64,000 nt of DNA from DATGPD01 sp041398565 (GTDB lineage: Bacteria > Planctomycetota > UBA1135 > UBA2386). Position numbers and translations under genes: made by a program. The DNA is taken from NCBI GenBank assembly GCA_041398565.1, contig JAWKUN010000002.1:2232001-2296000 (forward strand), given 5' to 3'. Below the pieces are notes generated by a model. That model saw only the letters and a program-made list of their open reading frames with translations, searched no databases and was not told where the DNA came from. Shown here in pieces: positions 27,901-36,476 of the stretch. The number at the start of each line of letters is the position of its first letter. Within the stretch, counting starts at the first letter, position 1.

Positions 27901-28602
27901 GCCGCGATCCTCACCGACGGGCGCGGCACCGTGCGCGAGTGGTTCGACAACGTCCGCTTCGTCGACGTCACGGCGGTGGGCGCGGTCAACACGGCGGAGC
28001 TGGTGGTCGATTGGCACGCCGGCGACAAGACCGCCAAGGGCTGGCCCCTGCGCGTGCACTGGCGCAACGACGGCAACCGCGCCCGAGTCCTCGAGGTCTC
28101 GCCGGCAGGACGCAGCGACACCGGGCGCATCGAGCAGGGTGCCTACGTGCACGACGCCGTGCTCCTGCGCATCGACTCGGGCGCCGACTTCACCCTGTCG
28201 CGCATGGTGGGGCACCTGGCGCCGCTCCAAGTCGAGCTGCGGCCGAACCCCCTCGATCGACCGTGCTTCGTCATGGTGCTGGGCCGCTACGAGGACAAGG
28301 ACACCGACGAGGCCGCGGTCTGGCAGGTCCTGTCGGGAGGGACGCACGTCGTCGACGGCAACCAACGCAGCCTCGGGCAGAGGCCCGGCAAGTTCGCCGA
28401 CTACCCGGCCGTGATCGAGGACTGGGTGTTCGCGGCCGGACCGGGCTACCGGCGCGAGCGCTGGCTGAAGGTGAGCTCCGGTCGCCGGCGCCTGCTCATC
28501 CGCATGGTGGCGCTGGGCGACAGCGCCGACCTGGCCAGCCGGGCGTTCGAGCGCGCCGAAACGTGGTTCGACGGGTTGCTGCCGCGCCTGCACCTCGACT
28601 GA
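24973..28602 (+). CDS. Ser/Thr protein kinase fused to a formylglycine-generating-enzyme-like domain
   Basis: This 1209-residue membrane kinase has a glycine loop GRGGMG, the VAVK lysine (K49), catalytic loop HRDLKPSN (about 176-183), DFGLS and MAPEQ, so it should be active. About 30 unusual residues are inserted between the kinase lobes (residues 112-145). One membrane helix follows at about 343-363. The outer part contains an FGE-sulfatase (SUMF1-like) domain (YPWGGTFDDSR...GILHLVGNVAEFVG...GGDF) and then a domain of about 450 residues that I do not recognise. FGE-like domains in such proteins often bind ligands rather than act as oxidases. The ATG at 24973 was chosen over the upstream TTG at 24916 because it directly follows the palindrome and keeps the kinase near the N-terminus. 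Confidence 0.85.
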   Translation: MMEGSPGRSGGGGIRRLGEFVLLDELGRGGMGVVFRARQETLGRIVAVKVLPSFAGLDRDAVARFRREAETAARIAHPGIVPVFAVGEDQGTYYYAMELVDGPPLESMLGELEGRNPSRLLGTLAEETTLGERCPAYGRGHWPGAPMGARYAVSCAAIAADLANALCVAHRANVIHRDLKPSNVLLSSSGRPMIVDFGLSRDQTAVGLTQSGDAVGTPSYMAPEQAYGLKDLDARVDVYGLGATLYEMLTLQPPFDGAHAAEIMRRIIEDEPAPVRALNSRVPQDLAAIVHKCLAKNRDLRYPAMEAVDLDLRAFLEGRATQAQAPSVARRLVSFGLRHRRGIGVAAATTTVLSLGGVVMGVWSGSRMREAGMEQLTLARDELVMHGNLETAQECYGRANQLLADPATVGTARQQHLQAAFDAWYAQADRRPWLMRLLNSIPPELRTPRWAALERRLRGEAQCRLEGYLLDAGTDVSLTRFDGERFVPVEGGWPEDGMLATGHYVARLERPGLAPTALAFTVGRDVAQTVVAPQLSVAAVHEDEVLVASDEPARAFLLARTEMSGKEFEALTGGLPPEQRAEFADVEVGEEHLPVSNLSLRQARTLAALAGGHLPSLAEYQLAGRAGAPAATMRYPWGGTFDDSRVHADPVRSSRPGPVDSRPSGASPFGILHLVGNVAEFVGAGGGDSVWLAGGDFLSGRDQATLDAHTVVLDLDQPQRRGGVRVARVAPVGAEANAAAAAAAETRFESLWKDGSVVLMQDWDIDANGAARSRLRLAGFHREGVRRLGVPVATPGFLQNDVPECRLGGGPPERVVPETRGGETILNIDVDKLVARQLYRIDVTCALTPVTGLLGRADGYVLQVPLKATGRTPNYYRVTLPPRSTIDEVDPPPTAFYAVKDRPVLTWEFPPDGGGDRAFSGVVRFRKDGFLSARWPTKAEAMRVAGRLFTALRARDTATLRDMLDPSFVMAPSGATAAILTDGRGTVREWFDNVRFVDVTAVGAVNTAELVVDWHAGDKTAKGWPLRVHWRNDGNRARVLEVSPAGRSDTGRIEQGAYVHDAVLLRIDSGADFTLSRMVGHLAPLQVELRPNPLDRPCFVMVLGRYEDKDTDEAAVWQVLSGGTHVVDGNQRSLGQRPGKFADYPAVIEDWVFAAGPGYRRERWLKVSSGRRRLLIRMVALGDSADLASRAFERAETWFDGLLPRLHLD

Positions 28603-28740
28603 CGCGGCCGATCCCTCGGGACGATCCTTGGCCGATCCTGTGGCGACAGTCTCGTTTCGGGACGCGGCCGGAGTGGGTCGGGGGTGGGCGCAAGCCGACC
28701 ACCGCAATCTGCCGATGACTCAATCGGAGTGGTACCCGAC

Positions 28741-29502
28741 ATGCGCTTCCTGGCTCTCGTCCTCCCCGTGATCCTGGCGTCTGCCTTGCCGGCGCAGTCG
28801 TCCGAGGTGCACCCCGACAAACAGCGTGTCCTCGAGGAAGTCCTGCGCAAGCGCGACGACATGCGCAGCGGCAAGACGGGTCGCTTCAACGTCCGCGTGC
28901 GCGTCAAGCTGAAGAACGGCGCCAAGCTCAACGGCGTGGTCAAGAACGGGCGTCTGGTCGAACGCGAGGAGGGGATCGACTTCGTCGAGACCGACCGCCA
29001 GAGCCCCGATGCCGGCATCCGGCTCTACTACTTCGACGAGACCACCAGCTTCGTCTTCCTGCGCTGGGAGGACATCGCCCAGCACAAGGTGCTGGTGCGA
29101 CTGACGGACGACGAGGTGCGGGCGATCGAGCGCGAGTTCGCCGAACGCGAGCGCAAGCGGCGCGAGGTGGAGGCTCAGCTGCGGGCGGCGCGCTCGAAGC
29201 AGACCGGCGAGAAGAAGGGCGAGCAAGGCGAGGTTCCGGCCAAGGTCGTCGACGACGTCGGCAAGAGCGAGGAAGCCGAGCCCAGCACGCCGCTGCTGAC
29301 CGAGTTCCCGGCGAGCGAGGGCTGGGGCGAGACCAGGGTCAAGGAGATCGAGCGGCGGCGCATCGCGGTGGGGGTGTTTCCCAACGCCAAGGAGAAGCGT
29401 TTCCTCGAGGTGTACGGCGAGTGGAAGCAGCAGGCCGCGGCGCGCCAGGCCTACGAGGCGAAGGTCACCAAGCCGGCGCCGCCGGCGCGCGGCTCCAAGT
29501 AG
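28741..29502 (+). CDS. secreted hypothetical protein with charged coiled-coil region
   Basis: This 253-residue protein has a signal peptide (FLALVLPVILASALPAQ) and then a small beta-rich segment (FNVRVRVKLKNGAKLNGVVKNG) that resembles an SH3-like or Sm-like fold. A strongly charged helical stretch rich in Glu, Arg and Lys spans about residues 120-180, and the C-terminal helix is Lys/Ala-rich. I do not recognise the family. It lies 138 bp after the kinase gene and upstream of fabD, in the same direction, but has its own ATG preceded by GGTACCCGAC rather than a clear Shine-Dalgarno site. Periplasmic location is inferred from the signal peptide. Confidence 0.7.
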   Translation: MRFLALVLPVILASALPAQSSEVHPDKQRVLEEVLRKRDDMRSGKTGRFNVRVRVKLKNGAKLNGVVKNGRLVEREEGIDFVETDRQSPDAGIRLYYFDETTSFVFLRWEDIAQHKVLVRLTDDEVRAIEREFAERERKRREVEAQLRAARSKQTGEKKGEQGEVPAKVVDDVGKSEEAEPSTPLLTEFPASEGWGETRVKEIERRRIAVGVFPNAKEKRFLEVYGEWKQQAAARQAYEAKVTKPAPPARGSK

Positions 29503-29559
29503 GCAGCGCGCCGATCCGGCGCAGCCAGCACGCCGTTCCGCGGGCGCGGTGCGCGCGCT

Positions 29560-30498
29560 ATGGTTGCGCCGATGCAGACCGCTTTCCTGTTCACCGGTCA
29601 GGGCTCGCAGTTTGCCGGCATGGGCCGCGAGTTGGCCGAGCGCTATCCGGCGGCGCGCGAGGTCTTCGCGATCGCCGACGAGGCGCTGGGCCAGCCGCTG
29701 TCGCAGATGTGCTTCAGTGGGCCGGACGCAGAGCTGGCACTGACCGCGAACACCCAGCCGGCGACCCTGGCGGTGGCGACGGCGGCGTATCGCGCCCTCG
29801 GTCGCCGGCCGCACGTCGCCGCCGGTCACTCGCTCGGCGAGTATGCGGCGCTGGTTGCCGCCGAGGCGTTCGAGCTCGGTGACGCCGTCAGGCTGGTACG
29901 CGAGCGCGCGCGGCGCATGCAGGAGGCCGTACCGGTCGGCGTGGGCGGCATGGTCGTCTTGCGCAAGATGACGCTCGACGACGCCAAACGGCTGGTCGCC
30001 GGGGTCACGGACGGCGTCTGCGAGATCGCCAATGTCAACGCGCCGGGCCAGGTCGTGGTGTCGGGCGAGACGGCGGGCATGCGCCAGCTCATGCAGCTGG
30101 CGCCACCCAAGGCCGCGCTCGAGCTCCCGGTCTCGGTGCCCTTCCACTGCTCGCTGCTGCAGGACGCTGCCGCCGGCTTCGCCGACGTACTGGCGGCGGT
30201 ACCCATGCGCGACCCGGCGTTCCCGGTCTGGTGCAACGTCGACGCCAAGCCGGTGACCACCGCCGCGGCGGCGCGCGACGCGTTGCGGCGGCAGTTCGCC
30301 GGCGCGGTGCTCTGGCAGGCCTCGCTCGAGGGCATGCTGCAGGCCGGGGTGCGCCGCTTCGTCGAGTTCGGGCCCAAGGCGCCGCTGGTGAAGATGGCGA
30401 TCCAGACCGCCAACCATCTCTCGATCGAGGGAGTCGCTACGCACGCTGCCACGACGCCCGAAGAAATCGAGGCGGTGCGCGCGCTGGACATGGAGTGA
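29560..30498 (+). CDS. fabD: malonyl-CoA:ACP transacylase
   Basis: This protein of about 312 residues transfers malonyl groups from CoA to acyl carrier protein at the start of fatty acid synthesis in the cytoplasm. The N-terminal FTGQGSQFAGMG motif, the nucleophile motif GHSLGEYAA (Ser 91) and the catalytic His in VPFHCSLL are all present, and the length is normal. The second Met, at 29572, may be the real start (MQTAFLF). The stop overlaps a GTG start of lpxK (GTGA), so fatty acid and lipid A genes are in one operon. Confidence 0.95.
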   Translation: MVAPMQTAFLFTGQGSQFAGMGRELAERYPAAREVFAIADEALGQPLSQMCFSGPDAELALTANTQPATLAVATAAYRALGRRPHVAAGHSLGEYAALVAAEAFELGDAVRLVRERARRMQEAVPVGVGGMVVLRKMTLDDAKRLVAGVTDGVCEIANVNAPGQVVVSGETAGMRQLMQLAPPKAALELPVSVPFHCSLLQDAAAGFADVLAAVPMRDPAFPVWCNVDAKPVTTAAAARDALRRQFAGAVLWQASLEGMLQAGVRRFVEFGPKAPLVKMAIQTANHLSIEGVATHAATTPEEIEAVRALDME

Positions 30499-31478
30499 GC
30501 GCCGGCTTCACCCTGGGCGCGGTGGCCGGCGCGATCACGGCGCCGCTCGGTTGGCTCTACGGGGCCGCCATGGCGCTGCGCAACGTCGCCTACGACCGGC
30601 ACTCGGCCGCGCGCCTGGGGGTGCCGGTGGTGTCGGTCGGCAACCTGGCAGCGGGCGGCACCGGCAAGACGCCGCTGGTGGTGAGCCTGCTCGAGCGGGC
30701 CTACGCCGCCGGCCGGCGCCCTGGCGTCCTGGCGCGCGGCTACGGTCGCGCCGCCGGCGCCGAGCTCAACGACGAGGGGATGCTGCTCGCCGGTCGCTTC
30801 CCGGGCCTGCTGCAGGTGCAGGACCCGGACCGGGTGCGCGGTGGGCGCCAACTCGTCGCGCGCGGCGCGGACTGGGTCGTGCTCGACGACGGCTTCCAGC
30901 ACCGTCGCCTGCACCGCGACGTCGACCTGGTCTGCCTCGATGCGATGCACCCGTTCGACCGCGTCCTGCCGGCAGGTCTGCAGCGCGAGTTCGCCTCCGG
31001 TCTTCGGCGTGCCAGCGCGGTGGTGCTGACGCGCGCCGACGCGCTCGACGCCAGGGCCCGTGCCGATCTCGTGCGCGCGGTCGAGCGCCGTGCCCGCCGG
31101 CCGCTGCCCGTGTTCGCCAGCGCGCACGCGCCGCTCGACCTGGTGGAACAGCCCGAAGGCTCGACCGTGCCGCTGGCACGCCTGCGCGGGCGCCGGGTCG
31201 TCCTGCTGTCGGCGATCGCGCGGCCACAGCGTTTCGCTGCCACCGTCGCGACTCTCGGAGCCGAGGTGATCGAACACGTGGTGCGGCGCGACCATTCGAC
31301 GGTCGCCGCGGGCGAGCTCGAAACCCTGGCACAGCGCGCGGCTGCGCGCGATGCTTGCCTGCTCGTGACCGAGAAAGACGCCGTGAAGATGGTGGGCCTG
31401 CCCACGCCCCGCCTCGTGCTGCGCATCGCGCTGCGCTTCGAGGAACCGTTGCCGGACGAGCTCCTGCTGCTGCGATGA
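30495..31478 (+). CDS. lpxK: tetraacyldisaccharide 4'-kinase
   Basis: This 327-residue inner-membrane-associated kinase phosphorylates the 4' position of the tetraacyldisaccharide precursor to make lipid IVA. A hydrophobic N-terminal segment is followed by VGNLAAGGTGKTPLV, the Walker A region (residues 48-62), and the family motif DDGFQHRRLHRD. The C-terminal part holds LVTEKDAVKM, also conserved. The GTG at 30495 overlaps the fabD stop, and the stop overlaps the following ATG, so all three genes are coupled. Its presence supports lipid A production in this organism. Confidence 0.95.
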   Translation: MSAGFTLGAVAGAITAPLGWLYGAAMALRNVAYDRHSAARLGVPVVSVGNLAAGGTGKTPLVVSLLERAYAAGRRPGVLARGYGRAAGAELNDEGMLLAGRFPGLLQVQDPDRVRGGRQLVARGADWVVLDDGFQHRRLHRDVDLVCLDAMHPFDRVLPAGLQREFASGLRRASAVVLTRADALDARARADLVRAVERRARRPLPVFASAHAPLDLVEQPEGSTVPLARLRGRRVVLLSAIARPQRFAATVATLGAEVIEHVVRRDHSTVAAGELETLAQRAAARDACLLVTEKDAVKMVGLPTPRLVLRIALRFEEPLPDELLLLR

Positions 31479-32431
31479 GCGAACTCCCCGGCAGGCGCAT
31501 CACCTGGCGACACCGGCTCGAGTACGGTCTGGTGCGGGCCGTGGCGGCCGTCGTCGCCGCTCTGCCCGAGCGTTTCGCCTACGCGGTGGTCGGGGGCGCT
31601 GGTCGCCTCTTCTTCCGCTTCGCCAAGGGCCGGCGCAAGCTGGCGCTGCGCTTCTTGCGGCAGGCGTACGGAGCGAGCGTGCCCGAGCGCGATCTCATGC
31701 GTCTGGCGGCAGCAGCGACCGCGAACTTCTTCAAGGTCGGCCTGGATGGGCTGCGCTTGCTGCCGCTGGTGGAGCGCGGCCGCCTGGCCGAGCGTGTCGA
31801 GATGGGCGATCTGCCGCAGCGCTTCCCGCCGCCGCCCTTCCTGGTCCTCACCGCCCACCTCGGCTGCTGGGAGGCGGGGGCCATGGCACTCGCCACGCTG
31901 GGCTACGACGTGCACGCGGTGGTGAAGGCACCGCGCAACCCGCTGCTCGACCGCTGGATGGTGGAGAGCCGCCGCCGGGCCGGCATCCACATCCACCCGC
32001 GGCGCGGCGGCATCCGTCGGCTGGCGCGCGCGCTCGCCGGCCGCGGCGTGGCGGCGATGGTCGTCGACCAGAACCAGCGCCTGCGGCCGGTCATCGCGCC
32101 GTTCTTCGGCGCGCCGGCACGCTGCGAGCGGTCGGCGGCCAAGCTGGCGCTGCGGCGCGGCTGTCCCGTGGTGGTCGCCGGGGTGGTGCGCGTCGGGACA
32201 GGGATGCACTTCAGGGGGATCATGGTCGATCCCATCGAGCTCGACCGCACCGGGGACGCGCAGCACGACCTGGTGACGGCCACCACGCAGATCAACCGCG
32301 CCCTCGAAGCGCTCATCCGGCAGGCGCCCGACCAGTACCTGTGGATCCACGATCGCTTCCGCGGCGCGCCGGCGGCCGAGCCGCGGGCGACGCAGGCCGA
32401 GGGGACGGCGGCAGTCGGCGAGGTGACCTAG
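31475..32431 (+). CDS. lipid A biosynthesis acyltransferase (LpxL/HtrB family)
   Basis: This 318-residue protein belongs to the lysophospholipid acyltransferase superfamily and should add a secondary acyl chain to lipid A at the inner membrane. The catalytic H-x4-E motif is seen as AHLGCWEAG, and MVVDQNQR matches the second conserved block. A hydrophobic helix near residues 22-40 would anchor it. The ATG overlaps the lpxK stop. A hairpin (CACGG/CCGTG, 32444-32460) lies just after the stop and may end the operon, though it has no T-run. Confidence 0.9.
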   Translation: MSELPGRRITWRHRLEYGLVRAVAAVVAALPERFAYAVVGGAGRLFFRFAKGRRKLALRFLRQAYGASVPERDLMRLAAAATANFFKVGLDGLRLLPLVERGRLAERVEMGDLPQRFPPPPFLVLTAHLGCWEAGAMALATLGYDVHAVVKAPRNPLLDRWMVESRRRAGIHIHPRRGGIRRLARALAGRGVAAMVVDQNQRLRPVIAPFFGAPARCERSAAKLALRRGCPVVVAGVVRVGTGMHFRGIMVDPIELDRTGDAQHDLVTATTQINRALEALIRQAPDQYLWIHDRFRGAPAAEPRATQAEGTAAVGEVT

Positions 32432-32561
32432 AGGAGTGCGCGTCACGGGATCCATCCGTGGCGGAGCCGCGCCCGTCCGACGGATCCTGCTCGACGTTCC
32501 GTCCGACGTCCCGCTCGGCGTGGCCCCGTCGGCCTGTCGGCCCTAATCTCCGCGCCCGCGG

Positions 32562-34016
32562 ATGCACCCTCTCGCTCGTACCCTCACCGACCTGCCGTCG
32601 CTTCCCATCTTGGTGGTGGGCGACCTCGTCCTCGATTGCTACATCGACGGCAGCGCCAGCCGCGTGTCACCGGAAGCGCCCGTGCTGGTCTTCGAGACCG
32701 GAGCGCACCGCTACCTGCTGGGCGGTGCCTGCAACGTCGCCGCCAACCTCGTGGCGCTCGGAGCCAAGGCCACCGTCCTGGGAGTCGTCGGCGCCGATGC
32801 GGCCGGTGGCCAGCTCCTCGACCTCATGCAGCGGGGTGGCATCGAGACCGACGCCGTCGTGCGCGACGCCTCGCGCCCGACGACGAAGAAGACGCGCTAC
32901 GTCTCGCGCACCGCGCAGGTGTTGCGCGTCGACGAGGAGAAGAGGCATCCGGTGGCGGACGACGTGGCCGAGCGTGTGCTGGCGACCCTGAACCAGCGGC
33001 CGTTCCCGTTTCGTGGTGTCTTGCTCTCCGACTACGGCAAGGGCGTGCTGACCCGCGACGTCATCCGCGCGGCCGTCGAAGCAGGGCGCGCCGCCGGGGT
33101 GCCGGTGGTCGTCGATCCCAAGGGACGTGACTACTCGATCTACCGCGGCGTCGACCTGTTGACCCCGAACCGGGAGGAGGCCGAGACGGCGACGGGGATC
33201 GCCATCGGCGGCCTCGACGACCTGCGCCGCGTCGCCGTCCGCATGCGCGAGATCACCGGCGTGCGCACGGTCACCGTCACTCTCGGCAAGGACGGCATCT
33301 TCTTCGAGACCGAGGCCGGAGAAGCGCACGTCATCCCCACGGAAGCGCGGGCGGTGTTCGACGTCACCGGCGCCGGCGACACGGTGATCTCGGTGTTGAC
33401 CCTGACGCAGGCCGCCGGTTTGCCGATCGCCGACTCGCTGCGCTTGGCCAACGTCGCTGCCGGCGTCGTCGTCGGGCGGTTCGGCACCTGGGCGGTGTCC
33501 CGGCGCGAGATGCTCGAGGTGATGGGACACCGCGCACCGGGCAAGATCCTGGAGCGGGCCGAGGCGGTTTCGGTCGCGGCGCGCCTGCGGGTCGAGGGGA
33601 AACGCCTCGTCTTCACCAACGGTTGCTTCGACATCGTCCATTCCGGACACACGCAGTACCTGCAGCGGGCGCGCGACTACGGCGATGCCCTGATGGTGGC
33701 GGTCAACAGCGACGCCAGCGTGCAGCGGCAGGGCAAGGGGGCCGACCGACCGATCAACCCCCTGGCCGAACGGATGGTGGTGCTGGCCGCCCTCCAGTCG
33801 GTGGACTTCGTCGTGCCGTTCGATGAAGACACCCCTCACGACCTCATCCGCGAGGTCACCCCGCACGTGCTGGCGAAGGGCGAGGACTGGCGCGACAAGG
33901 GGGTGGTGGGACGCGAGTGGGTCGAGGCGCACGGCGGGCAGGTCGTGCTGGTGCCGCTGGTTCCCGGGCGGTCGACCAGCGCGGTGATCGAGCGCATCCG
34001 GGGCGGCGCCGGATGA
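32562..34016 (+). CDS. hldE: bifunctional heptose-7-phosphate kinase/heptose-1-phosphate adenylyltransferase
   Basis: This 484-residue protein makes ADP-heptose for the LPS inner core. The N-terminal PfkB-type kinase (residues 1-320) shows the LGGACNVAANLVALG substrate motif and the catalytic DVTGAGDTV signature. The C-terminal nucleotidyltransferase (about 335-484) has TNGCFDIVHSGHTQYL, with the HxGH nucleotide-binding motif. Domain order and length match HldE. It lies about 130 bp after the lipid A genes in the same direction, consistent with an LPS cluster, and is followed by a second free-standing nucleotidyltransferase. Confidence 0.95.
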   Translation: MHPLARTLTDLPSLPILVVGDLVLDCYIDGSASRVSPEAPVLVFETGAHRYLLGGACNVAANLVALGAKATVLGVVGADAAGGQLLDLMQRGGIETDAVVRDASRPTTKKTRYVSRTAQVLRVDEEKRHPVADDVAERVLATLNQRPFPFRGVLLSDYGKGVLTRDVIRAAVEAGRAAGVPVVVDPKGRDYSIYRGVDLLTPNREEAETATGIAIGGLDDLRRVAVRMREITGVRTVTVTLGKDGIFFETEAGEAHVIPTEARAVFDVTGAGDTVISVLTLTQAAGLPIADSLRLANVAAGVVVGRFGTWAVSRREMLEVMGHRAPGKILERAEAVSVAARLRVEGKRLVFTNGCFDIVHSGHTQYLQRARDYGDALMVAVNSDASVQRQGKGADRPINPLAERMVVLAALQSVDFVVPFDEDTPHDLIREVTPHVLAKGEDWRDKGVVGREWVEAHGGQVVLVPLVPGRSTSAVIERIRGGAG

Positions 34017-34135
34017 GTCGGCCTGCCGCGACCGGACACCACGAATGCGCTCCGAGCCGGAACGGCCTTGGTTACCGAGCGCGCGCGACAGTATGGTGCT
34101 GCCTCGATCGCGTTCCCGTTCGTTAGGAGCAGCTG

Positions 34136-34648
34136 TTGGTCGTCGTTCCACGCAAGGTACGTTCCAAGGACAAGATCATCCCAGACGTCAAGAGCCTGGG
34201 TTTGGTGCTCGAGGGTTTGCGCGCCCAGGGCAAGGTCATCGTGCTCACCAACGGCGTGTTCGACCTGTTGCACGTCGGCCACGTGCGCTGCCTCGAGGAC
34301 GCGCGGGCGCGCGGCGACTTCTTGGTCGTCGCGGTGAACTCCGACAAGTCGGCGGAGAAGCTCAAGGGCAAGGGCCACCCGATCCACGACGAGGACGAGC
34401 GCATGGAGCTGATCTCGGCGCTGTGGTTCGTCGACTACGTGACCTGCTTCGATGGCGACACGGCCGACGAGGTCTTGCGCGTGTTGAAGCCGGACGTGTA
34501 CGCGAAGGGGACCGACTACTCGGCGAGCACGCTGCCCGAGAAGGGCACGGTCAAGGAGTTGGGCATCAAGCCCGCCTTCGTGGGGGACAAGAAGACCCAC
34601 TCGACCAGCAAGATCATCGCCAAGATCCGCAAGAAGAAGCTCGACTGA
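34136..34648 (+). CDS. cytidylyltransferase-like nucleotidyltransferase (RfaE2-type)
   Basis: This 170-residue protein has the same fold as the C-terminal half of HldE: LTNGVFDLLHVGHVRCLEDA with the HxGH motif, VAVNSDKSAEKLKGKGHP, and a C-terminal ISxxx-type region (HSTSKIIAKI). The TTG start at 34136 is backed by AGGAG at 34125-34129. It could be a second heptose or other sugar-phosphate nucleotidyltransferase, or a glycerol-3-phosphate or ethanolamine-phosphate type enzyme. Sequence alone does not decide. It lies 119 bp after hldE, which already contains such a domain. Confidence 0.85.
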   Translation: MVVVPRKVRSKDKIIPDVKSLGLVLEGLRAQGKVIVLTNGVFDLLHVGHVRCLEDARARGDFLVVAVNSDKSAEKLKGKGHPIHDEDERMELISALWFVDYVTCFDGDTADEVLRVLKPDVYAKGTDYSASTLPEKGTVKELGIKPAFVGDKKTHSTSKIIAKIRKKKLD

Positions 34649-34684
34649 AGGTCCGACTCGAGTCGCGGGTCGAGCAGCGCCGCT

Positions 34685-35689
34685 GTGCGCGGACGCTATG
34701 ATCGGGCGGTGATCGCCACGGTCCCTTCGGATCCCCTGGGTCGTTTCATCGCCATCGCCAGCGAACTCGCGGCGCACAAGCGCTGGTGGGAAGGTCCGAC
34801 TCTCGTGCGCTACGCGGCGCTACCGCTGGTTCTGGCGCCGGGGGCGCCGGCTGCGCTGGCCGAACGCGTCGATTGCGAGGGTGGCGCGCTGGTGAAGGAG
34901 CAGGGTTGGTTCAGCGACCTACGCGGCGGCATGCGCTTCTTCGTCGCCGGCTGGTTGGTGGCGTCGGGTCGCGTGCCGAGCGGCTTCACGTCGGCGTGCG
35001 AGGCCATCCGCGAGCGGCTGCGCGCGGCGTCGGTGCGCCGCGGCGGCGCCTACGAGGTGGTGGCCATCACCATGTTGCACGTGGCCGGTGGCGGCGACGA
35101 GACGACCGTGCAGCGGTTGCAGCAGATCTACGAGATGATGCGTCGGCACCACTGGTGGTTGACCGGGCCGGACGATCTGCCGGCCTGTGCGCTCCTGGCG
35201 CTGCGCGGCGGCGACGTGCCGGGCATCGAGGCCCGCGTCGAGGGTGTCTACGAGCGTCTACGCCAGCACGGAATCTCGGCGGGATCGGGACTGCAGATGG
35301 CGTCGCACATCGCGTGTCTGGTGCCGGCCAGCGAGGCCGATGTCGTGCAGCGCTTCGTGGCGCTGCACAGCGGCTTCAAGGCGAACGGGGTGCAGATGTG
35401 GGACAGCGATCTCGACGAGATCGCCTTGCTGTGTCTTCTCGACCAGGATGCCGAGACGACGGTGCGCACGGTGCTCGACCATCGGGCCGAGCTGAAGGCG
35501 AAGCTGCGGGTGAGCGGGCCGACCGTCGACTTCTCGCTCGCCTGCGGCACGGCCTTCTTGGCCGCGCATGCCGGGGTGGACCTCGATCGTCGGCTGTCGC
35601 TCGACATCGAGCTGGCGAACTTCGCCATGGCGGCCAACGCCGCGCGCATCCACGAGGCGGCGAAGCAGGCGTCCCACGGCGCCTCCTGA
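34685..35689 (+). CDS. DUF4003-like helical protein
   Basis: This protein of about 334 residues is all-helical and soluble, with repeated patterns around Trp and Leu (for example HHWWLTGPDDLPACALLAL). It resembles the DUF4003 family, whose function is unknown to me. There is no signal peptide or membrane segment. The GTG at 34685 is the longest start; a second GTG at 34709 (VIATVPSD) is equally likely, since no ribosome binding site decides. It is probably independent of the LPS genes. Confidence 0.65.
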   Translation: MRGRYDRAVIATVPSDPLGRFIAIASELAAHKRWWEGPTLVRYAALPLVLAPGAPAALAERVDCEGGALVKEQGWFSDLRGGMRFFVAGWLVASGRVPSGFTSACEAIRERLRAASVRRGGAYEVVAITMLHVAGGGDETTVQRLQQIYEMMRRHHWWLTGPDDLPACALLALRGGDVPGIEARVEGVYERLRQHGISAGSGLQMASHIACLVPASEADVVQRFVALHSGFKANGVQMWDSDLDEIALLCLLDQDAETTVRTVLDHRAELKAKLRVSGPTVDFSLACGTAFLAAHAGVDLDRRLSLDIELANFAMAANAARIHEAAKQASHGAS

Positions 35690-35810
35690 GCCGGGACGTG
35701 CGACCAGGGGCGGATCCGCTGCAGGCGGCCGGCGACAGTCCGTGACCCTGGCGACGGCGGGCTGCGGGCGGGTCCTTGCGTCGCGGTCGGCGCTCCCGTA
35801 ATCGACGGGC

Positions 35811-36476
35811 ATGCTCGCGTCGCTGGCGGTCGCTTCCCATCCGCTGCTGTGCTTGCACGGCTTGGCGGCCGAGTTCGCCGTGCCGCTGGCGCAGGTGCCG
35901 GCGCTGGTCTCCGACCCGCTGGCCGTGCCGGTGCCCGCGGACGTGCCGGCGGCCGACGATGCGGTCCGCGCGCGCATCCGCGATCTCTTGCGGCACGGAG
36001 GCTTCAAACCCACCGGACGCAGCAAGCCGTCGAGCGAGTACTTGCTGCGTGCCCTCGCCGAGGACCAGTGGCCTCAGGTCAACGCGGCGGTCGACATCGC
36101 CAACCTGGTGTCGTTGCGGTCCGGGGTCCCGATCAGCGTGGTCGATCTCGACCGCGTGGAGCCGCCGTTGCGCATCGCCGCCGCGCCACTGGGCAGCCGC
36201 TTCGTGTTCAACGCGTCGGGTCAGGTGATCGACGTCGGCGGCTTGCTCGGCCTCAGCGATGCGCAGGGGCCGTGTGCGAACGCCGTGAAGGACGCGCAGC
36301 GCAGCAAGACCGACGCATCGACGCGCCGGGTGCTCGTCCTGCTGTGGGGGCACATCGACGACGCTGCGCGGGTGGAGGCTGCGGCGCGCTGGGCGAGCGA
36401 GCTGCTGCGGGCGTTGCTGCCACCGGGCGGCAGTCGCGTCGAGCCGGTGGCCTGCGCGCCGGAGGCAGGGACGTGA
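35811..36476 (+). CDS. B3/B4 tRNA-binding-domain protein
   Basis: This 221-residue protein matches stand-alone proteins with the B3/B4 domain found in the editing region of phenylalanyl-tRNA synthetase beta. The best block is LRHGGFKPTGRSKPSSEYLL, followed by VDIANLVSLRSGVPISVVDLD and GPCANAVKDAQRSKT. Stand-alone members are thought to act on mischarged tRNA, or on amino acids or nucleotides, but this is not established. The stop overlaps the GTG of the following dehydrogenase gene (GTGA), so the two are co-translated. Confidence 0.8.
   Translation: MLASLAVASHPLLCLHGLAAEFAVPLAQVPALVSDPLAVPVPADVPAADDAVRARIRDLLRHGGFKPTGRSKPSSEYLLRALAEDQWPQVNAAVDIANLVSLRSGVPISVVDLDRVEPPLRIAAAPLGSRFVFNASGQVIDVGGLLGLSDAQGPCANAVKDAQRSKTDASTRRVLVLLWGHIDDAARVEAAARWASELLRALLPPGGSRVEPVACAPEAGT

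Noticed and set aside
24772..28707. Minus-strand frame of about 1,310 codons
   Set aside because: Antisense of the kinase gene; its sequence is His/Arg/Val-rich with no domain.
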